A stretch of 64,000 nucleotides of DNA from Izhakiella capsodis (GCF_900115045.1 NZ_FOVC01000002.1:248001-312000); one strand, 5' to 3'. Positions 24,996 through 34,912 are shown, counted from the first letter of the stretch. Notes: generated from the sequence alone by a model not told the origin. Numbers and translations are program-made.

Positions 24996-25651
24996 TAATT
25001 CTTTACCTTGCTTAAACGGGTGATAAATAGACTGCACGGCAAATGGCAAGATGCCAATGCCCCCTAAGGCAAAGCCAGCAGCAGTACCAATTCAAAACAC
25101 GCAGAGATTAACCAATATGGACGGATTAACTTCCGGACGGCTATTTTAAATGACCCGGTTAGTTTAATGCCAGCATTTTTTCTGGCGCAATCGTAACCCG
25201 ATGAGTCTGAAAGGATGTTTTTCCCTACGGATGCGGAGGGCATATTTTGCTTTTGCAATTTAATATCGCTCGCGGTATAAACGCCGCAGTCTTGCGGCGT
25301 ATACAGAGTTCCGCAGTCTTACGCTGGCATATCCAGCCAGTTTTCACCCGTTTACAGACCGCATACCCCGCCGTGTGTGGAGGTGATAAATAGAATGAAG
25401 CAAGCGCTTTCTCTTTTGGACCGTTACACCGACCGGCTCTGTATTGCTCTTCCTTTGTTGTTCTCTGATTGTCTCTCAGGTAATTTGCACTCTGCATTGA
25501 TGCGGCGGGCTCGACGCGCGCAGGCTAATATTTGCCTGGTTTTAGCTGCAATATTCATGAAATAGCCTAAACCTGGAGTATTTCCGATAGGCTTTCCTGA
25601 CGGCTCCACCGAGTCTGATGACGTGTTTTATAATAAGATAAGAGGTTCGTG
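24996..25651. other. Intergenic region between metK and speA
   Basis: About 650 bases with divergent promoters for metK and speA. E. coli has small genes (yqgB, yqgD) here; I see no clear match. The only coding candidate is the short frame at 25395-25565, listed separately. Confidence 0.4.
25395..25565 (+). CDS. Possible small protein upstream of speA
   Basis: 56 codons beginning MKQALSLLDRYTDRLCIALP and ending LVLAAIFMK. A strong GGAGGTGA lies upstream, eight bases before the ATG when counted from its end. It sits about 85 bases before speA on the same strand, where E. coli encodes the small YqgB. I see no clear similarity to YqgB. The middle is rich in Arg/Ala and the end is hydrophobic. 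It could be a leader peptide, a small membrane protein or a chance frame. Confidence 0.25.
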   Translation: MKQALSLLDRYTDRLCIALPLLFSDCLSGNLHSALMRRARRAQANICLVLAAIFMK

Positions 25652-27628
25652 ATGTCTGACGAAATAAAGAATATTAAGCGTTTGTCAGCTGGCGAACAGG
25701 GTGAACTCCGCTCAATGCAGGAGGTAGCGATGAACGATGAAGGTGCCAGCAGAATGCTCAGAACTTACAACATAGCCTGGTGGGGTAACAACTATTATGA
25801 CGTTAATGAGCTGGGGCATATCAGCGTTTGCCCCGATCCGGATGTGCCGGAAGCACGCGTTGACCTGGCTAAACTGGTAAAAGAGCGTGAGGCCCAGGGG
25901 CAGCGTCTGCCAGCACTGTTTTGCTTTCCGCAAATTTTGCAGCATCGTCTTCGCTCAATTAACCTGGCTTTTAAGCGCGCGCGTGAATCTTACGGCTATC
26001 GCGGCGATTATTTTTTGGTGTACCCCATTAAGGTTAACCAGCATAAGCGCGTGATCGAAGCGCTGATTAATTCCGGTGAGCCGCTTGGGCTGGAGGCGGG
26101 TTCTAAAGCTGAGTTGATGGCCGTGCTGGCGCATGCTGGTATGACTCGCTCGGTAATTGTTTGTAATGGCTACAAAGATCGTGAATATATCCGCCTAGCA
26201 CTGATAGGCGAAAAGATGGGACACAAAGTCTATCTGGTGCTGGAAAAAATGACCGAGGTTCAGCTGGTACTTGACGAGGCTGAGAGGCTGAACGTGGTAC
26301 CGCGCCTGGGTATTCGTGCGCGCCTTGCTTCACAAGGTTCCGGTAAATGGCAGTCCAGCGGCGGCGAAAAATCGAAATTTGGGTTGTCCGCCACCCAGGT
26401 ATTACAGTTAGTAGATATTATGCGTCAGGCCGGGCGCCTGGAGAGCTTGCAGCTGCTGCATTTTCATCTGGGATCGCAAATGGCGAATATTCGGGATATC
26501 GCCACCGGCGTGCGCGAATCTGCCCGTTTTTACGTCGAGCTGGCGAAACTGGGGGTTAATATCCAGTGTTTTGATGTTGGTGGCGGTCTGGGCGTTGACT
26601 ACGAGGGAACGCGCTCTCAGTCTGATTGCTCGGTCAATTATGGCCTGAACGAATATGCCAATAACGTTATCTGGGCTATCGGTGATGCCTGTGAAGAGCA
26701 CGGTCTGCCGCATCCGACGGTGATTACGGAGTCTGGTCGTGCGGTTACCGCTCATCATACGGTGCTGGTTTCCAATATCATTGGTGTTGAGCGCAATGAG
26801 TTCAGCACGCCGCAGGCACCAAACGAGGATGCGCCACGCCCGATGCTGAGCATGTGGGACACCTGGCAAGAAATGCACGAGCCTAATAATCGCCGCTCGC
26901 TGCGAGAATGGTTGCATGACAGCCAGATGGATTTGTTTGATATTCATACCGGCTACTCGCAGGGGCACTACGATTTGTTGCAGCGCGCATGGGCTGAGCA
27001 GCTTTATCTCAGTATCTGTAGTTACATTCAGCATCATCTTGACCCCAGTAATCGTGCACACCGCCCGATAATTGATGAGTTACAGGAACGTATGGCGGAC
27101 AAGATGTACGTCAATTTCTCCCTGTTTCAGTCGATGCCGGATGCCTGGGGGATCGATCAGCTATTCCCGGTGATGCCGCTGGAGGGGCTGAACAAGCCGC
27201 CGGAGCGCCGTGCGGTACTGCTGGATATTACTTGTGACTCTGACGGAGCGATTGATCACTATGTTGATGGTGACGGCATTGCTACCACTATGCCAATGCC
27301 AGAATATGACCCACAAAATCCGCCCATGGTTGGTTTTTTTATGGTCGGCGCTTATCAGGAAATTCTTGGCAACATGCACAACCTGTTCGGCGATACTGAA
27401 GCCGTGGACGTATTTGCTTTTCAGGATGGTAGCCTGGAAGTGCAGATTTCCGATGAGGGTGACACAGTTGCCGATATGCTGGAATACGTTCAGTTGAGGC
27501 CTGATGAGTTATTGACCCACTTCCGTAACCAGATAAAACAAACCGATCTTGATGAGGAGCTACGCGCTCAATTTCTTGATGAATTTGAAAGCGGTTTATA
27601 CGGCTATACCTATCTGGAAGACGAGTAA
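25652..27628 (+). CDS. speA: Arginine decarboxylase, biosynthetic
   Basis: PLP enzyme turning arginine into agmatine, the alternative route to putrescine. 658 residues, same as E. coli. I choose the ATG at 25652, preceded by AAGAGG at six bases; a GTG just before is possible. The PLP lysine lies in FLVYPIKVNQHKRVIEAL near residue 127. LLHFHLGSQ, FDVGGGLGVDYEGTRS, and the C-terminal catalytic Cys block VLLDITCDSDGAIDHY near 525 are conserved. The family's alanine-racemase-type fold is complete. speB, which follows speA in E. coli, is missing here. Confidence 0.96.
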   Translation: MSDEIKNIKRLSAGEQGELRSMQEVAMNDEGASRMLRTYNIAWWGNNYYDVNELGHISVCPDPDVPEARVDLAKLVKEREAQGQRLPALFCFPQILQHRLRSINLAFKRARESYGYRGDYFLVYPIKVNQHKRVIEALINSGEPLGLEAGSKAELMAVLAHAGMTRSVIVCNGYKDREYIRLALIGEKMGHKVYLVLEKMTEVQLVLDEAERLNVVPRLGIRARLASQGSGKWQSSGGEKSKFGLSATQVLQLVDIMRQAGRLESLQLLHFHLGSQMANIRDIATGVRESARFYVELAKLGVNIQCFDVGGGLGVDYEGTRSQSDCSVNYGLNEYANNVIWAIGDACEEHGLPHPTVITESGRAVTAHHTVLVSNIIGVERNEFSTPQAPNEDAPRPMLSMWDTWQEMHEPNNRRSLREWLHDSQMDLFDIHTGYSQGHYDLLQRAWAEQLYLSICSYIQHHLDPSNRAHRPIIDELQERMADKMYVNFSLFQSMPDAWGIDQLFPVMPLEGLNKPPERRAVLLDITCDSDGAIDHYVDGDGIATTMPMPEYDPQNPPMVGFFMVGAYQEILGNMHNLFGDTEAVDVFAFQDGSLEVQISDEGDTVADMLEYVQLRPDELLTHFRNQIKQTDLDEELRAQFLDEFESGLYGYTYLEDE

Positions 27629-27636
27629 CTGTCTGC

Positions 27637-27667
27637 AAGGGGCCACGCTAACGGCCCCGTCATTTTT
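27637..27667 (+). terminator. Terminator of speA
   Basis: GGGGCC (27639-27644) and GGCCCC (27653-27658) form a stem followed by GTCATTTTT. Confidence 0.75.
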
Positions 27668-28019
27668 ACCTCTCTTAATCCCTGAACTCCTTAACCCTGG
27701 CCTCGCTGAACGACATAGCCAGATATGCGTGACTGCCCGGCTGCATCTGCGCATTTTTATCGATGCTGTCGCACCGCTCGCCGTGGAGATAAGGGGAGAG
27801 CACGCGAAATGAAGAGACAGGATACGCGTTTTTCCCCCTGTAGTTTGTTGAGACAATCCGTATAGGCATTCCACGTCACAGATTTAGCGCTTCGCTCCAT
27901 GTACATCCAGCCCTGGTTTCATGTACATTGTTGAACGACCTTCTGTAGCTTTGCCTGATAATTATCTGATATCAATAAGTTAAGGACGGCGAAGCGATAA
28001 ATCTGACCGGGAGTTATAA
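27668..28019. other. Intergenic region between speA and tktA, no speB
   Basis: About 350 bases. In E. coli speB and loiP lie between speA and tktA; neither is present. A minus-strand frame at 27675-27869 (64 codons, MPIRIVSTNYRGKNAYPVS to ARVKEFRD) has only a weak ribosome site and no family I recognise. The tktA promoter must lie in the right half. Confidence 0.4.
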
Positions 28020-30011
28020 ATGTCATCTCGTAGAGAGCTTGCCAACGCTATTCGTGCATTAAGTATGGACGCTGTTCAGAAAGCCAAATCTGGCCATCCG
28101 GGTGCCCCGATGGGTATGGCGGATATCGCTGAAGTACTATGGCGTGATTTTCTCAATCATAATCCTGTCAATCCGCACTGGGCCAATCGTGACCGCTTTG
28201 TGCTGTCCAATGGCCACGGTTCAATGCTGATATACAGCCTGCTGCATCTCACTGGCTATGATCTGCCGATCAAAGAGCTGGAAAATTTCCGTCAGCTTCA
28301 TTCCAGAACGCCGGGTCATCCTGAATACGGCTATACACCGGGTGTAGAAACCACTACCGGCCCGTTAGGGCAGGGCGTTGCTAACGCGGTGGGTATGGCG
28401 ATTGCTGAGCGTACGCTGGCCGCGCAGTTCAATCGTCCTCAGCATGAAATTGTCGATCACCATACTTATGTTTTCCTGGGTGATGGCTGCATGATGGAGG
28501 GTATTTCCCATGAGGTGTGCTCGTTAGCGGGTACGCTGAAACTGGGCAAACTTATCGCTTTCTACGATGATAACGGCATCTCGATTGACGGGCACACCGA
28601 CGGTTGGTTTACTGACGATACCGCGAAGCGCTTTGAATCCTATCACTGGCATGTCATCAGGAATGTTGACGGTCACGATGCGGCCGCCATTAAAAAAGCG
28701 ATAGAGGAAGCGAAGGCCGTAACTGATAAGCCAGCGCTCATCATGTGTAAAACGGTTATCGGCTTCGGTTCACCCAACAAAGCCGGCACCCATGATTCCC
28801 ACGGCGCGCCGCTGGGCGATGATGAAATAGCGCTGACGCGTAAACAGCTGGGGTGGAACTACGGGCCGTTTGAAATCCCGTCTGAAATCTATGCTCAGTG
28901 GGATGCCAAAGAGGCTGGTCAGGCGAAAGAGTCCGACTGGGACACCCGCTTTGCCGCCTATGCCGGAGCTTACCCGGAACTGGCCGCTGAGTTTACACGT
29001 CGTACCAGCAATCAATTGCCTGATAACTGGCAGGCCGAGTCGCAGAAATTCATCGAGCAAATGCAGGCTAATCCGGCGAAAATCGCCAGCCGTAAAGCGT
29101 CGCAGAATATCATTGAGGCCTTTGGTAAAATTCTGCCGGAGTATTTAGGCGGCTCTGCCGATCTGGCACCGAGTAACCTTACCATGTGGTCAGGCTCGAA
29201 ACCGATAAATGTCGATGCAGCCGGTAACTATATTCATTACGGCGTGCGCGAATTTGGTATGACCGCTATCGCCAATGGTATCGCCTTACATGGCGGCTTC
29301 CTGCCCTATACGGCGACCTTCCTGATGTTTGTCGAATACGCCCGTAACGCGGTGCGCATGGCGGCGCTGATGAAGATCCGCCAGGTGATGGTGTATACCC
29401 ACGATTCGATCGGCCTTGGTGAAGATGGTCCAACGCACCAGCCGGTGGAGCAGCTTGCCAGTCTGCGCGTGACGCCAAATATGAGCACCTGGCGCCCGTG
29501 CGATCAGGTTGAGTCGGCTGTTGCATGGAAATACGCGATTGAACGTCATGATGGCCCGACAGCGCTGATTTTCTCCCGTCAGAATCTCGCACAGCAACCA
29601 CGTACCCCAGCTCAGTTGTCTGATGTGGCGCGCGGCGGCTATGTGCTGAAAGATTGCGAGAGCCAACCGCAGCTGATCCTTATCGCCACCGGTTCTGAAG
29701 TAGAGCTGGCAGTCGCGGCAGCGGAAAAATTAAGCGGTGAGGGCGTTAAAGTACGCGTTGTTTCCATGCCGTCTACTGATGCCTTTGACAAGCAGGATGC
29801 TGCTTACCGGGAGTCCGTGCTGCCGAAAGCCGTCAGCGCCCGCGTAGCAATTGAAGCTGGCATTGCCGATTACTGGTACAAATATACCGGCCTCGAGGGT
29901 GCGGTAGTTGGCATGACGACTTTTGGCGAATCGGCACCGGCTGGAAATCTGTTTGAACAGTTCGGCTTCACTGTGGATAACGTCGTCGCACAGGCAAAAG
30001 CTGTTTTATAG
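28020..30011 (+). CDS. tktA: Transketolase
   Basis: Thiamine-diphosphate enzyme of the pentose phosphate pathway, moving two-carbon units between sugar phosphates. 663 residues, same as E. coli TktA. The start MSSRRELANAIRALSMDAVQ (20 residues) is identical in style to E. coli. The ThDP site GDGCMMEGISHEV lies near 154; substrate histidines lie in KSGHPGAPMG and LHSRTPGHPEYG; the transketolase signature THDSIGLGEDGPTHQPVEQL (20 residues) is near 467. FGESAPAGNLFEQFGF ends the C-domain. Monocistronic by layout. Confidence 0.97.
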   Translation: MSSRRELANAIRALSMDAVQKAKSGHPGAPMGMADIAEVLWRDFLNHNPVNPHWANRDRFVLSNGHGSMLIYSLLHLTGYDLPIKELENFRQLHSRTPGHPEYGYTPGVETTTGPLGQGVANAVGMAIAERTLAAQFNRPQHEIVDHHTYVFLGDGCMMEGISHEVCSLAGTLKLGKLIAFYDDNGISIDGHTDGWFTDDTAKRFESYHWHVIRNVDGHDAAAIKKAIEEAKAVTDKPALIMCKTVIGFGSPNKAGTHDSHGAPLGDDEIALTRKQLGWNYGPFEIPSEIYAQWDAKEAGQAKESDWDTRFAAYAGAYPELAAEFTRRTSNQLPDNWQAESQKFIEQMQANPAKIASRKASQNIIEAFGKILPEYLGGSADLAPSNLTMWSGSKPINVDAAGNYIHYGVREFGMTAIANGIALHGGFLPYTATFLMFVEYARNAVRMAALMKIRQVMVYTHDSIGLGEDGPTHQPVEQLASLRVTPNMSTWRPCDQVESAVAWKYAIERHDGPTALIFSRQNLAQQPRTPAQLSDVARGGYVLKDCESQPQLILIATGSEVELAVAAAEKLSGEGVKVRVVSMPSTDAFDKQDAAYRESVLPKAVSARVAIEAGIADYWYKYTGLEGAVVGMTTFGESAPAGNLFEQFGFTVDNVVAQAKAVL

Positions 30012-30040
30012 TATTGGCGGTAGCTTAAATTCGTTGATGA

Positions 30041-30102
30041 GAGAAGGAGATCAGCAGTTCTCCTTCTCGATTAGCTGGATTACTTTTGTGATAGAGATCT
30101 AA
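30041..30102. promoter_or_regulatory. tktA end hairpin and CRP-like site ahead of epd
   Basis: GAGAAGGAGA (30041-30050) pairs with TCTCCTTCTC (30059-30068), a ten-base stem about 30 bases after tktA with no T-run. TGTGA-TAGAGA-TCTAA at 30087-30102 matches eight of ten conserved CRP positions, about 200 bases ahead of epd. The epd-pgk operon of E. coli is CRP-dependent. Confidence 0.5.
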
Positions 30103-30300
30103 TTATTGTCGGGCTTTTGACCACAACCATTCCAGTTATTCCTTAATTCTTTTATTATTGCTGAACCGTTTCAGTAATAGGTTTTACTGATTATGTTGAG
30201 GCATTATCTGAGCGCTTTCAGGTAAAAATTACTGTACAAATAGTGATGGTGGCTTCAGTCTTAGGCAGCATAATGACTCGGTGGAATTGGCAGGAGCGGT

Positions 30301-31320
30301 ATGACAGTTAGGATTGCCATCAATGGGTTTGGCCGTATTGGGCGTAACGTACTGCGTGCGCTTTATGAGACTGGCCGCCGTGCTGAAATTAGCGTTGTCG
30401 CTATTAACGAATTAGCCGACTCAGCAGGAATGGCGCATTTACTAAAGTACGATACGAGTCACGGCCGCTTTGCCTTTGATGTGCGCCAGGAGCGCGACAT
30501 GTTGCAGGTCGGCGATGATGCTATCCGTATTCTTCATCAGCAGGAAATTGCTCAGCTGCCCTGGAAAGAGCTCCAAGTTGATGTCGTGCTTGATTGTACC
30601 GGCGTGTTTGGCAGCCGGGCAGATGGCGAGTCTCATCTACAGGCCGGAGCGAAAAAGGTTCTGTTTTCGCATCCTGGCGCGAACAATCTGGATGCGACGG
30701 TGGTCTTTGGTGTTAATCATTTACAGCTGCAGCCAACGCATCACATCGTTTCAAATGCCTCTTGTACCACTAACTGCATTATTCCTATTATCAAGCTACT
30801 TGATGACGCCTTCTGCATTGAATCAGGTACCGTGACGACCATTCATTCGGCGATGCATGATCAGCAGGTGATCGATGCTTATCACAAGGATTTGCGGCGA
30901 ACACGTGCGGCGAGTCAGTCAATCATTCCGGTGGATACGCGTCTGGCGGCGGGTATTGCCCGCATATTCCCTAAATTTAGCGAATGTTTTGAAGCGATTG
31001 CCGTACGTGTGCCGACGATAAATGTGACGGCTATTGACCTGAGCGTGAGCGTGAAAAAAGAGGTGCAGGCCTGTGAGGTCAATCAATTACTGCGTGGTGC
31101 GGCGCAGGGAGCATTTAGTGGTATAGTCGACTATACCGAATTGCCGTTAGTCTCAATTGATTTTAACCATGATCCGCACAGTGCCATTGTGGACGGTACG
31201 CAAACGCGGGTCAGCGGAGGGCGCCTGATTAAAACGTTAGTCTGGTGCGACAACGAATGGGGCTTTGCTAACCGGATGATCGACACGACGTTAGCAATGG
31301 CATCCAGTGGTTTCAGGTAA
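30301..31320 (+). CDS. epd: D-erythrose-4-phosphate dehydrogenase
   Basis: NAD enzyme oxidising erythrose 4-phosphate to 4-phosphoerythronate, first step of the DXP-dependent pyridoxal phosphate route. 339 residues, as in E. coli. GAPDH-like Rossmann start VRIAINGFGRIGRNVLRAL and active-site SNASCTTNCIIPIIKLLDDA (Cys about 155). It differs from GAPDH in THIHSAMHDQQ-type motif TIHSAMHDQQVIDAY, typical of Epd. Heads the epd-pgk-fbaA cluster, as in E. coli, and supplies PLP that many enzymes in this window use. Confidence 0.96.
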   Translation: MTVRIAINGFGRIGRNVLRALYETGRRAEISVVAINELADSAGMAHLLKYDTSHGRFAFDVRQERDMLQVGDDAIRILHQQEIAQLPWKELQVDVVLDCTGVFGSRADGESHLQAGAKKVLFSHPGANNLDATVVFGVNHLQLQPTHHIVSNASCTTNCIIPIIKLLDDAFCIESGTVTTIHSAMHDQQVIDAYHKDLRRTRAASQSIIPVDTRLAAGIARIFPKFSECFEAIAVRVPTINVTAIDLSVSVKKEVQACEVNQLLRGAAQGAFSGIVDYTELPLVSIDFNHDPHSAIVDGTQTRVSGGRLIKTLVWCDNEWGFANRMIDTTLAMASSGFR

Positions 31321-31371
31321 GGCGCGGTCTGCGTCTGCGAACATTGAAGAGAATCAACGAGAGGGTTCACT

Positions 31372-32529
31372 ATGTCTGTTATTAAGATGAACGAACTGGA
31401 TTTGGCTGGTAAACGGGTACTTATCCGCGCCGATCTTAACGTGCCGGTTAAAGACGGAAAAGTAACGTCTGATGCACGTATACGCGCCTCGCTGCCAACG
31501 ATTGAAGCGGCGCTTAAGCAGGGTGCAAAAGTGATGGTCACATCCCACCTGGGTCGTCCGACCGAAGGTGAATACAACGAAGAATTCTCTTTGCTGCCGG
31601 TTGTTAACCACCTGAAAAGCAAACTCTCAGCGCCAGTACGCCTGGCGAAAGATTATCTCAATGGCGTAGACGTTGCCGAAGGTGAACTGGTCGTGCTGGA
31701 AAACGTCCGCTTCAACAAAGGCGAGAAGAAAGATGATGAAGCGCTTGCTAAACAGTACGCAGCGCTATGCGATATTTTTGTTATGGACGCTTTCGGCACC
31801 GCGCATCGTGCCCAGGCTTCGACGCATGGCGTTGGCAAATTTGCGCCGGTGGCCTGCGCCGGACCGCTATTGGCCGCTGAGCTTGAAGCGCTGGGCAAAG
31901 CGTTGTCCAATCCGGCGCGCCCGATGGTCGCGGTGGTGGGTGGATCTAAGGTTTCCACTAAATTTGACGTACTAAATTCACTGGTAAAAATTGCCGATAC
32001 GGTGATTGTCGGCGGCGGTATCGCAAATACCTTCGTGGCGATTGATAATAATGTGGGCAAATCCCTGTATGAGCCGGATTTTGTTGACGCCGCGAAAAAG
32101 CTTCGTGATGAGTACCATATTCCCGTTCCTACGGATTCTCGTGTTGGCACGGAATTCTCTGAAACTGCGCCATCGACCGTGAAAAAAGTTAGCGAAGTCG
32201 CTGATAACGAAGAGATCATGGACTTCGGCGATGAAACCGCGCTGGCGATGGCTAAATTGCTGAAAGAAGCTAAAACTATTCTGTGGAATGGTCCGGTGGG
32301 GGTATTTGAGTTTCCTAATTTCCGCAAAGGCACTGAGATAGTGGCTAAGGCAATTGCCGAAAGCAATGCATTTTCAATCGCTGGTGGTGGTGATACCCTG
32401 GCTGCCATCGATATCTTTGGTATTGAAGATAAAATCTCTTATATCTCAACCGGCGGCGGTGCATTTCTTGAGTTTGTGGAAGGTAAAAAGCTGCCGGCTG
32501 TGGCGATGCTTGAAGAGCGCGCTAAGTAA
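31372..32529 (+). CDS. pgk: Phosphoglycerate kinase
   Basis: Glycolytic enzyme transferring phosphate from 1,3-bisphosphoglycerate to ADP. 385 residues (E. coli 387). Substrate-binding N-domain has VLIRADLNVPVKDGKV and TSHLGRPTEG; the hinge has GGSKVSTKFDVL; the C-domain nucleotide site has GGGIANTF and SIAGGGDTLAAI. All expected residues are present. It starts 51 bases after epd, with GAGAGG before the ATG, and precedes fbaA by 130 bases. Confidence 0.97.
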   Translation: MSVIKMNELDLAGKRVLIRADLNVPVKDGKVTSDARIRASLPTIEAALKQGAKVMVTSHLGRPTEGEYNEEFSLLPVVNHLKSKLSAPVRLAKDYLNGVDVAEGELVVLENVRFNKGEKKDDEALAKQYAALCDIFVMDAFGTAHRAQASTHGVGKFAPVACAGPLLAAELEALGKALSNPARPMVAVVGGSKVSTKFDVLNSLVKIADTVIVGGGIANTFVAIDNNVGKSLYEPDFVDAAKKLRDEYHIPVPTDSRVGTEFSETAPSTVKKVSEVADNEEIMDFGDETALAMAKLLKEAKTILWNGPVGVFEFPNFRKGTEIVAKAIAESNAFSIAGGGDTLAAIDIFGIEDKISYISTGGGAFLEFVEGKKLPAVAMLEERAK

Positions 32530-32659
32530 TAAAAATATTGAGGATGGGCGTTACCGCCCTCTTTGTCCGCCCCAGGGGCGAAATGTAAAGACCCGATAAC
32601 TTTCGGTTGCTACTGAAAGAAAAAGGGGATTCAGGACCGACGAAACAGGACACAAGAAC

Positions 32660-33739
32660 ATGTCTAAAATTTTTGATTTCGTAAAACCAGGCGTTGTCAC
32701 CGGTGATGACGTACAGAAAATTTTTCAGGTAGCAAAAGAAAATAAATTCGCTCTGCCAGCAGTTAACTGTGTCGGCACGGATTCTATCAATGCGGTGCTG
32801 GAAGCAGCAGCGAAAGTCAAAGCACCCGTGATCGTGCAGTTCTCAAACGGCGGGGCAGCGTTTATCGCCGGTAAAGGCTATAAATCTGACAAACCGCAGG
32901 CCGCGTCAATCCTCGGCGCGATTTCAGGTGCTAAGCATGTTCATCTGATGGCCGAACAATACGGCGTACCGGTTATCCTGCACACCGACCATTGTGCTAA
33001 AAAATTGCTACCGTGGATCGACGGTCTGTTGGATGCAGGCGAGGAGCATTTCAAAGCAACCGGTAAACCACTGTTCTCTTCTCACATGATCGACCTGTCA
33101 GAAGAGTCACTGGAAGAAAACATCGAGCTGTGCGGAAAGTATCTGAAACGCATGGCAAAACTGAATATGACGCTGGAAATTGAACTGGGCGTTACCGGTG
33201 GCGAAGAAGACGGTGTCGATAATTCTCACGTTGACAGCTCTGCGCTTTACTCTCAGCCTGAAGATGTTGACTACGCTTACACTAAACTGAACGCTATCAG
33301 CCCGCGTTTTACCATTGCGGCTTCATTTGGTAACGTTCACGGCGTTTATAAGCCGGGTAACGTCAAGCTGACGCCAACTATCCTGCGTGATTCACAGGAA
33401 TATGTTTGCAAAAAACATAACCTGCCACATAACGCGCTTAACTTTGTATTCCACGGCGGTTCTGGCTCCTCAGCTGCTGAGATCAAAGAGTCTATCAGCT
33501 ACGGTGTGGTTAAAATGAACATCGATACCGATACCCAGTGGGCAGCCTGGGACGGCATACTGCAGTATTACAAGCAGAAAGAAGGCTATCTACAGGCTCA
33601 GTTGGGTAACCCGGAAGGTCCGGATAGTCCGAACAAAAAATACTACGATCCGCGCGTCTGGCTGCGTCATGCTCAGTCTTCAATTGTGACGCGTCTGGAG
33701 CAGGCCTTCAGAGAGCTGAACGCGGTCGACGTACTGTAA
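32660..33739 (+). CDS. fbaA: Fructose-bisphosphate aldolase, class II
   Basis: Zinc aldolase cleaving fructose 1,6-bisphosphate. 359 residues, same as E. coli. The catalytic Asp and zinc His lie in VILHTDHCAKKLLPWIDG near residue 105; other zinc ligands are His in SFGNVHGVYKPGN (about 226) and FHGGSGSS (about 264). ELGVTGGEEDGVDN is the flexible active-site loop. Likely transcribed both from its own promoter in the 130-base gap and by read-through from epd-pgk. Ends in a strong terminator. Confidence 0.97.
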   Translation: MSKIFDFVKPGVVTGDDVQKIFQVAKENKFALPAVNCVGTDSINAVLEAAAKVKAPVIVQFSNGGAAFIAGKGYKSDKPQAASILGAISGAKHVHLMAEQYGVPVILHTDHCAKKLLPWIDGLLDAGEEHFKATGKPLFSSHMIDLSEESLEENIELCGKYLKRMAKLNMTLEIELGVTGGEEDGVDNSHVDSSALYSQPEDVDYAYTKLNAISPRFTIAASFGNVHGVYKPGNVKLTPTILRDSQEYVCKKHNLPHNALNFVFHGGSGSSAAEIKESISYGVVKMNIDTDTQWAAWDGILQYYKQKEGYLQAQLGNPEGPDSPNKKYYDPRVWLRHAQSSIVTRLEQAFRELNAVDVL

Positions 33740-33762
33740 AGTATCAGTTTGGTTTTACGACG

Positions 33763-33787
33763 GCCCGCCATTGCGCGGGCTTTTTTA
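33763..33787 (+). terminator. Terminator of epd-pgk-fbaA
   Basis: GCCCGC (33763-33768) pairs with GCGGGC (33775-33780), followed by TTTTTT. Confidence 0.9.
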
Positions 33788-33949
33788 TGTATTGAAATCG
33801 TGAGCGGTCGAATATTCAACAATCACCAGGATTAAAAGGCACTCACTCTGGCAGAATTATCTATTTGTGCTTAGGCTTAAACAGGTTTAACTCTAACCAT
33901 CTCATTAATTGGCATATTATCCCTGCGGGAATACAACCAGGATTCAAAA

Positions 33950-34864
33950 ATGAATGATTTAAACGTTGTTGGCAGTCTTAACCATGCCGGTGGCTGGCTG
34001 GTGCGCAATCAGGCATTACTGCTGAGCTTTGCCGTCAATATCCTCGCGGCGATTGCCATTATCATTGTCGGGATGATCGTTGCGCGTCTCGTTTCTAACG
34101 GTATCAGTAAGCTGCTGATGACGCGCAACGTCGATAAAACTGTTGCTGATTTTCTCTCTGCATTGGTGCGCTACGGCATTATCGCTTTTACGCTAATCGC
34201 CGCGCTGGGGCGGATTGGTGTGCAGACGACATCGGTTATCGCCGTATTGGGTGCTGCGGGTCTGGCCGTGGGTCTCGCGCTGCAAGGCTCCCTTTCCAAC
34301 TTTGCTGCCGGGGTATTGCTGGTGACCTTTCGACCATTTCGCACCGGTGAGTATGTTGACCTGGGCGGCGTGGCAGGCACCGTCATTAACGTACAAATTT
34401 TCTCGACTACTTTGAAAATGTCAGATGCGAAAATCGTGGTGGTGCCAAACGGAAAAATTATTGCTAATAATATTGTCAACTACTCTCGCGAACCGGCACG
34501 GCGCAACGAATTTATTATTGGTGTTGCTTACGAAGCCGATGTCGATGAGGTCATTGAGTTGCTGCGCAGTGTAGTTGAAGCTGATGAGCGCGTTTTACAG
34601 GATATGGGTATCCAGATCGGTCTGAATGAGCTGGCAGCTTCATCACTGAACTTCGTGGTGCGCTGTTGGAGTAAAAGCAACGATCTGCAGGCGGTCTACT
34701 GGGATCTGCTGAAAAACTTCAAACGTGCTCTCGATGCAAGGAATATTGGTATTCCCTATCCACAGATGGATGTGCATTTGTACCACACGAGAGGTGAGGT
34801 AGATGGGCAAATTACGGATCAAAGCCAGAATAAAACCGAAATTGGAGCAGAAAAAACACGCTGA
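33950..34864 (+). CDS. mscS: Small-conductance mechanosensitive channel MscS
   Basis: Homoheptameric inner-membrane channel that opens on osmotic downshock. 304 residues, about 18 longer than E. coli MscS (286), the extra being a polar C-terminal tail (RGEVDGQITDQSQNKTEIG). TM1-TM2 occupy residues 25-90; the pore helix TM3 has the alternating Gly/Ala pattern AAGLAVGLALQGSLSNFAAG near 95-115. The beta and alpha/beta vestibule domains follow (FRTGEYVDLGGVAGTV, VVPNGKIIANNIVNYSREP). AACCAGGATT precedes the ATG. Confidence 0.95.
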   Translation: MNDLNVVGSLNHAGGWLVRNQALLLSFAVNILAAIAIIIVGMIVARLVSNGISKLLMTRNVDKTVADFLSALVRYGIIAFTLIAALGRIGVQTTSVIAVLGAAGLAVGLALQGSLSNFAAGVLLVTFRPFRTGEYVDLGGVAGTVINVQIFSTTLKMSDAKIVVVPNGKIIANNIVNYSREPARRNEFIIGVAYEADVDEVIELLRSVVEADERVLQDMGIQIGLNELAASSLNFVVRCWSKSNDLQAVYWDLLKNFKRALDARNIGIPYPQMDVHLYHTRGEVDGQITDQSQNKTEIGAEKTR

Positions 34865-34892
34865 TCAACCTTAGCATTTACCTTCATTAAAC

Positions 34893-34912
34893 GGGCGCTT
34901 TGGCGCCCTTTC
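34893..34912 (+). terminator. Terminator of mscS
   Basis: GGGCGC (34893-34898) pairs with GCGCCC (34903-34908), followed by TTTCT. Confidence 0.75.

Noticed and set aside
24996..25250. MetJ boxes upstream of metK
   Set aside because: Only weak GGACGG repeats, no tandem AGACGTCT-like boxes.
26408..27061. 217-codon frame opposite speA
   Set aside because: Mirror frame of an intact enzyme gene.
31653..32408. 251-codon open frame opposite pgk
   Set aside because: Antisense shadow of a conserved gene; no ribosome site, composition is Ser/Thr-rich as expected for a mirror frame.
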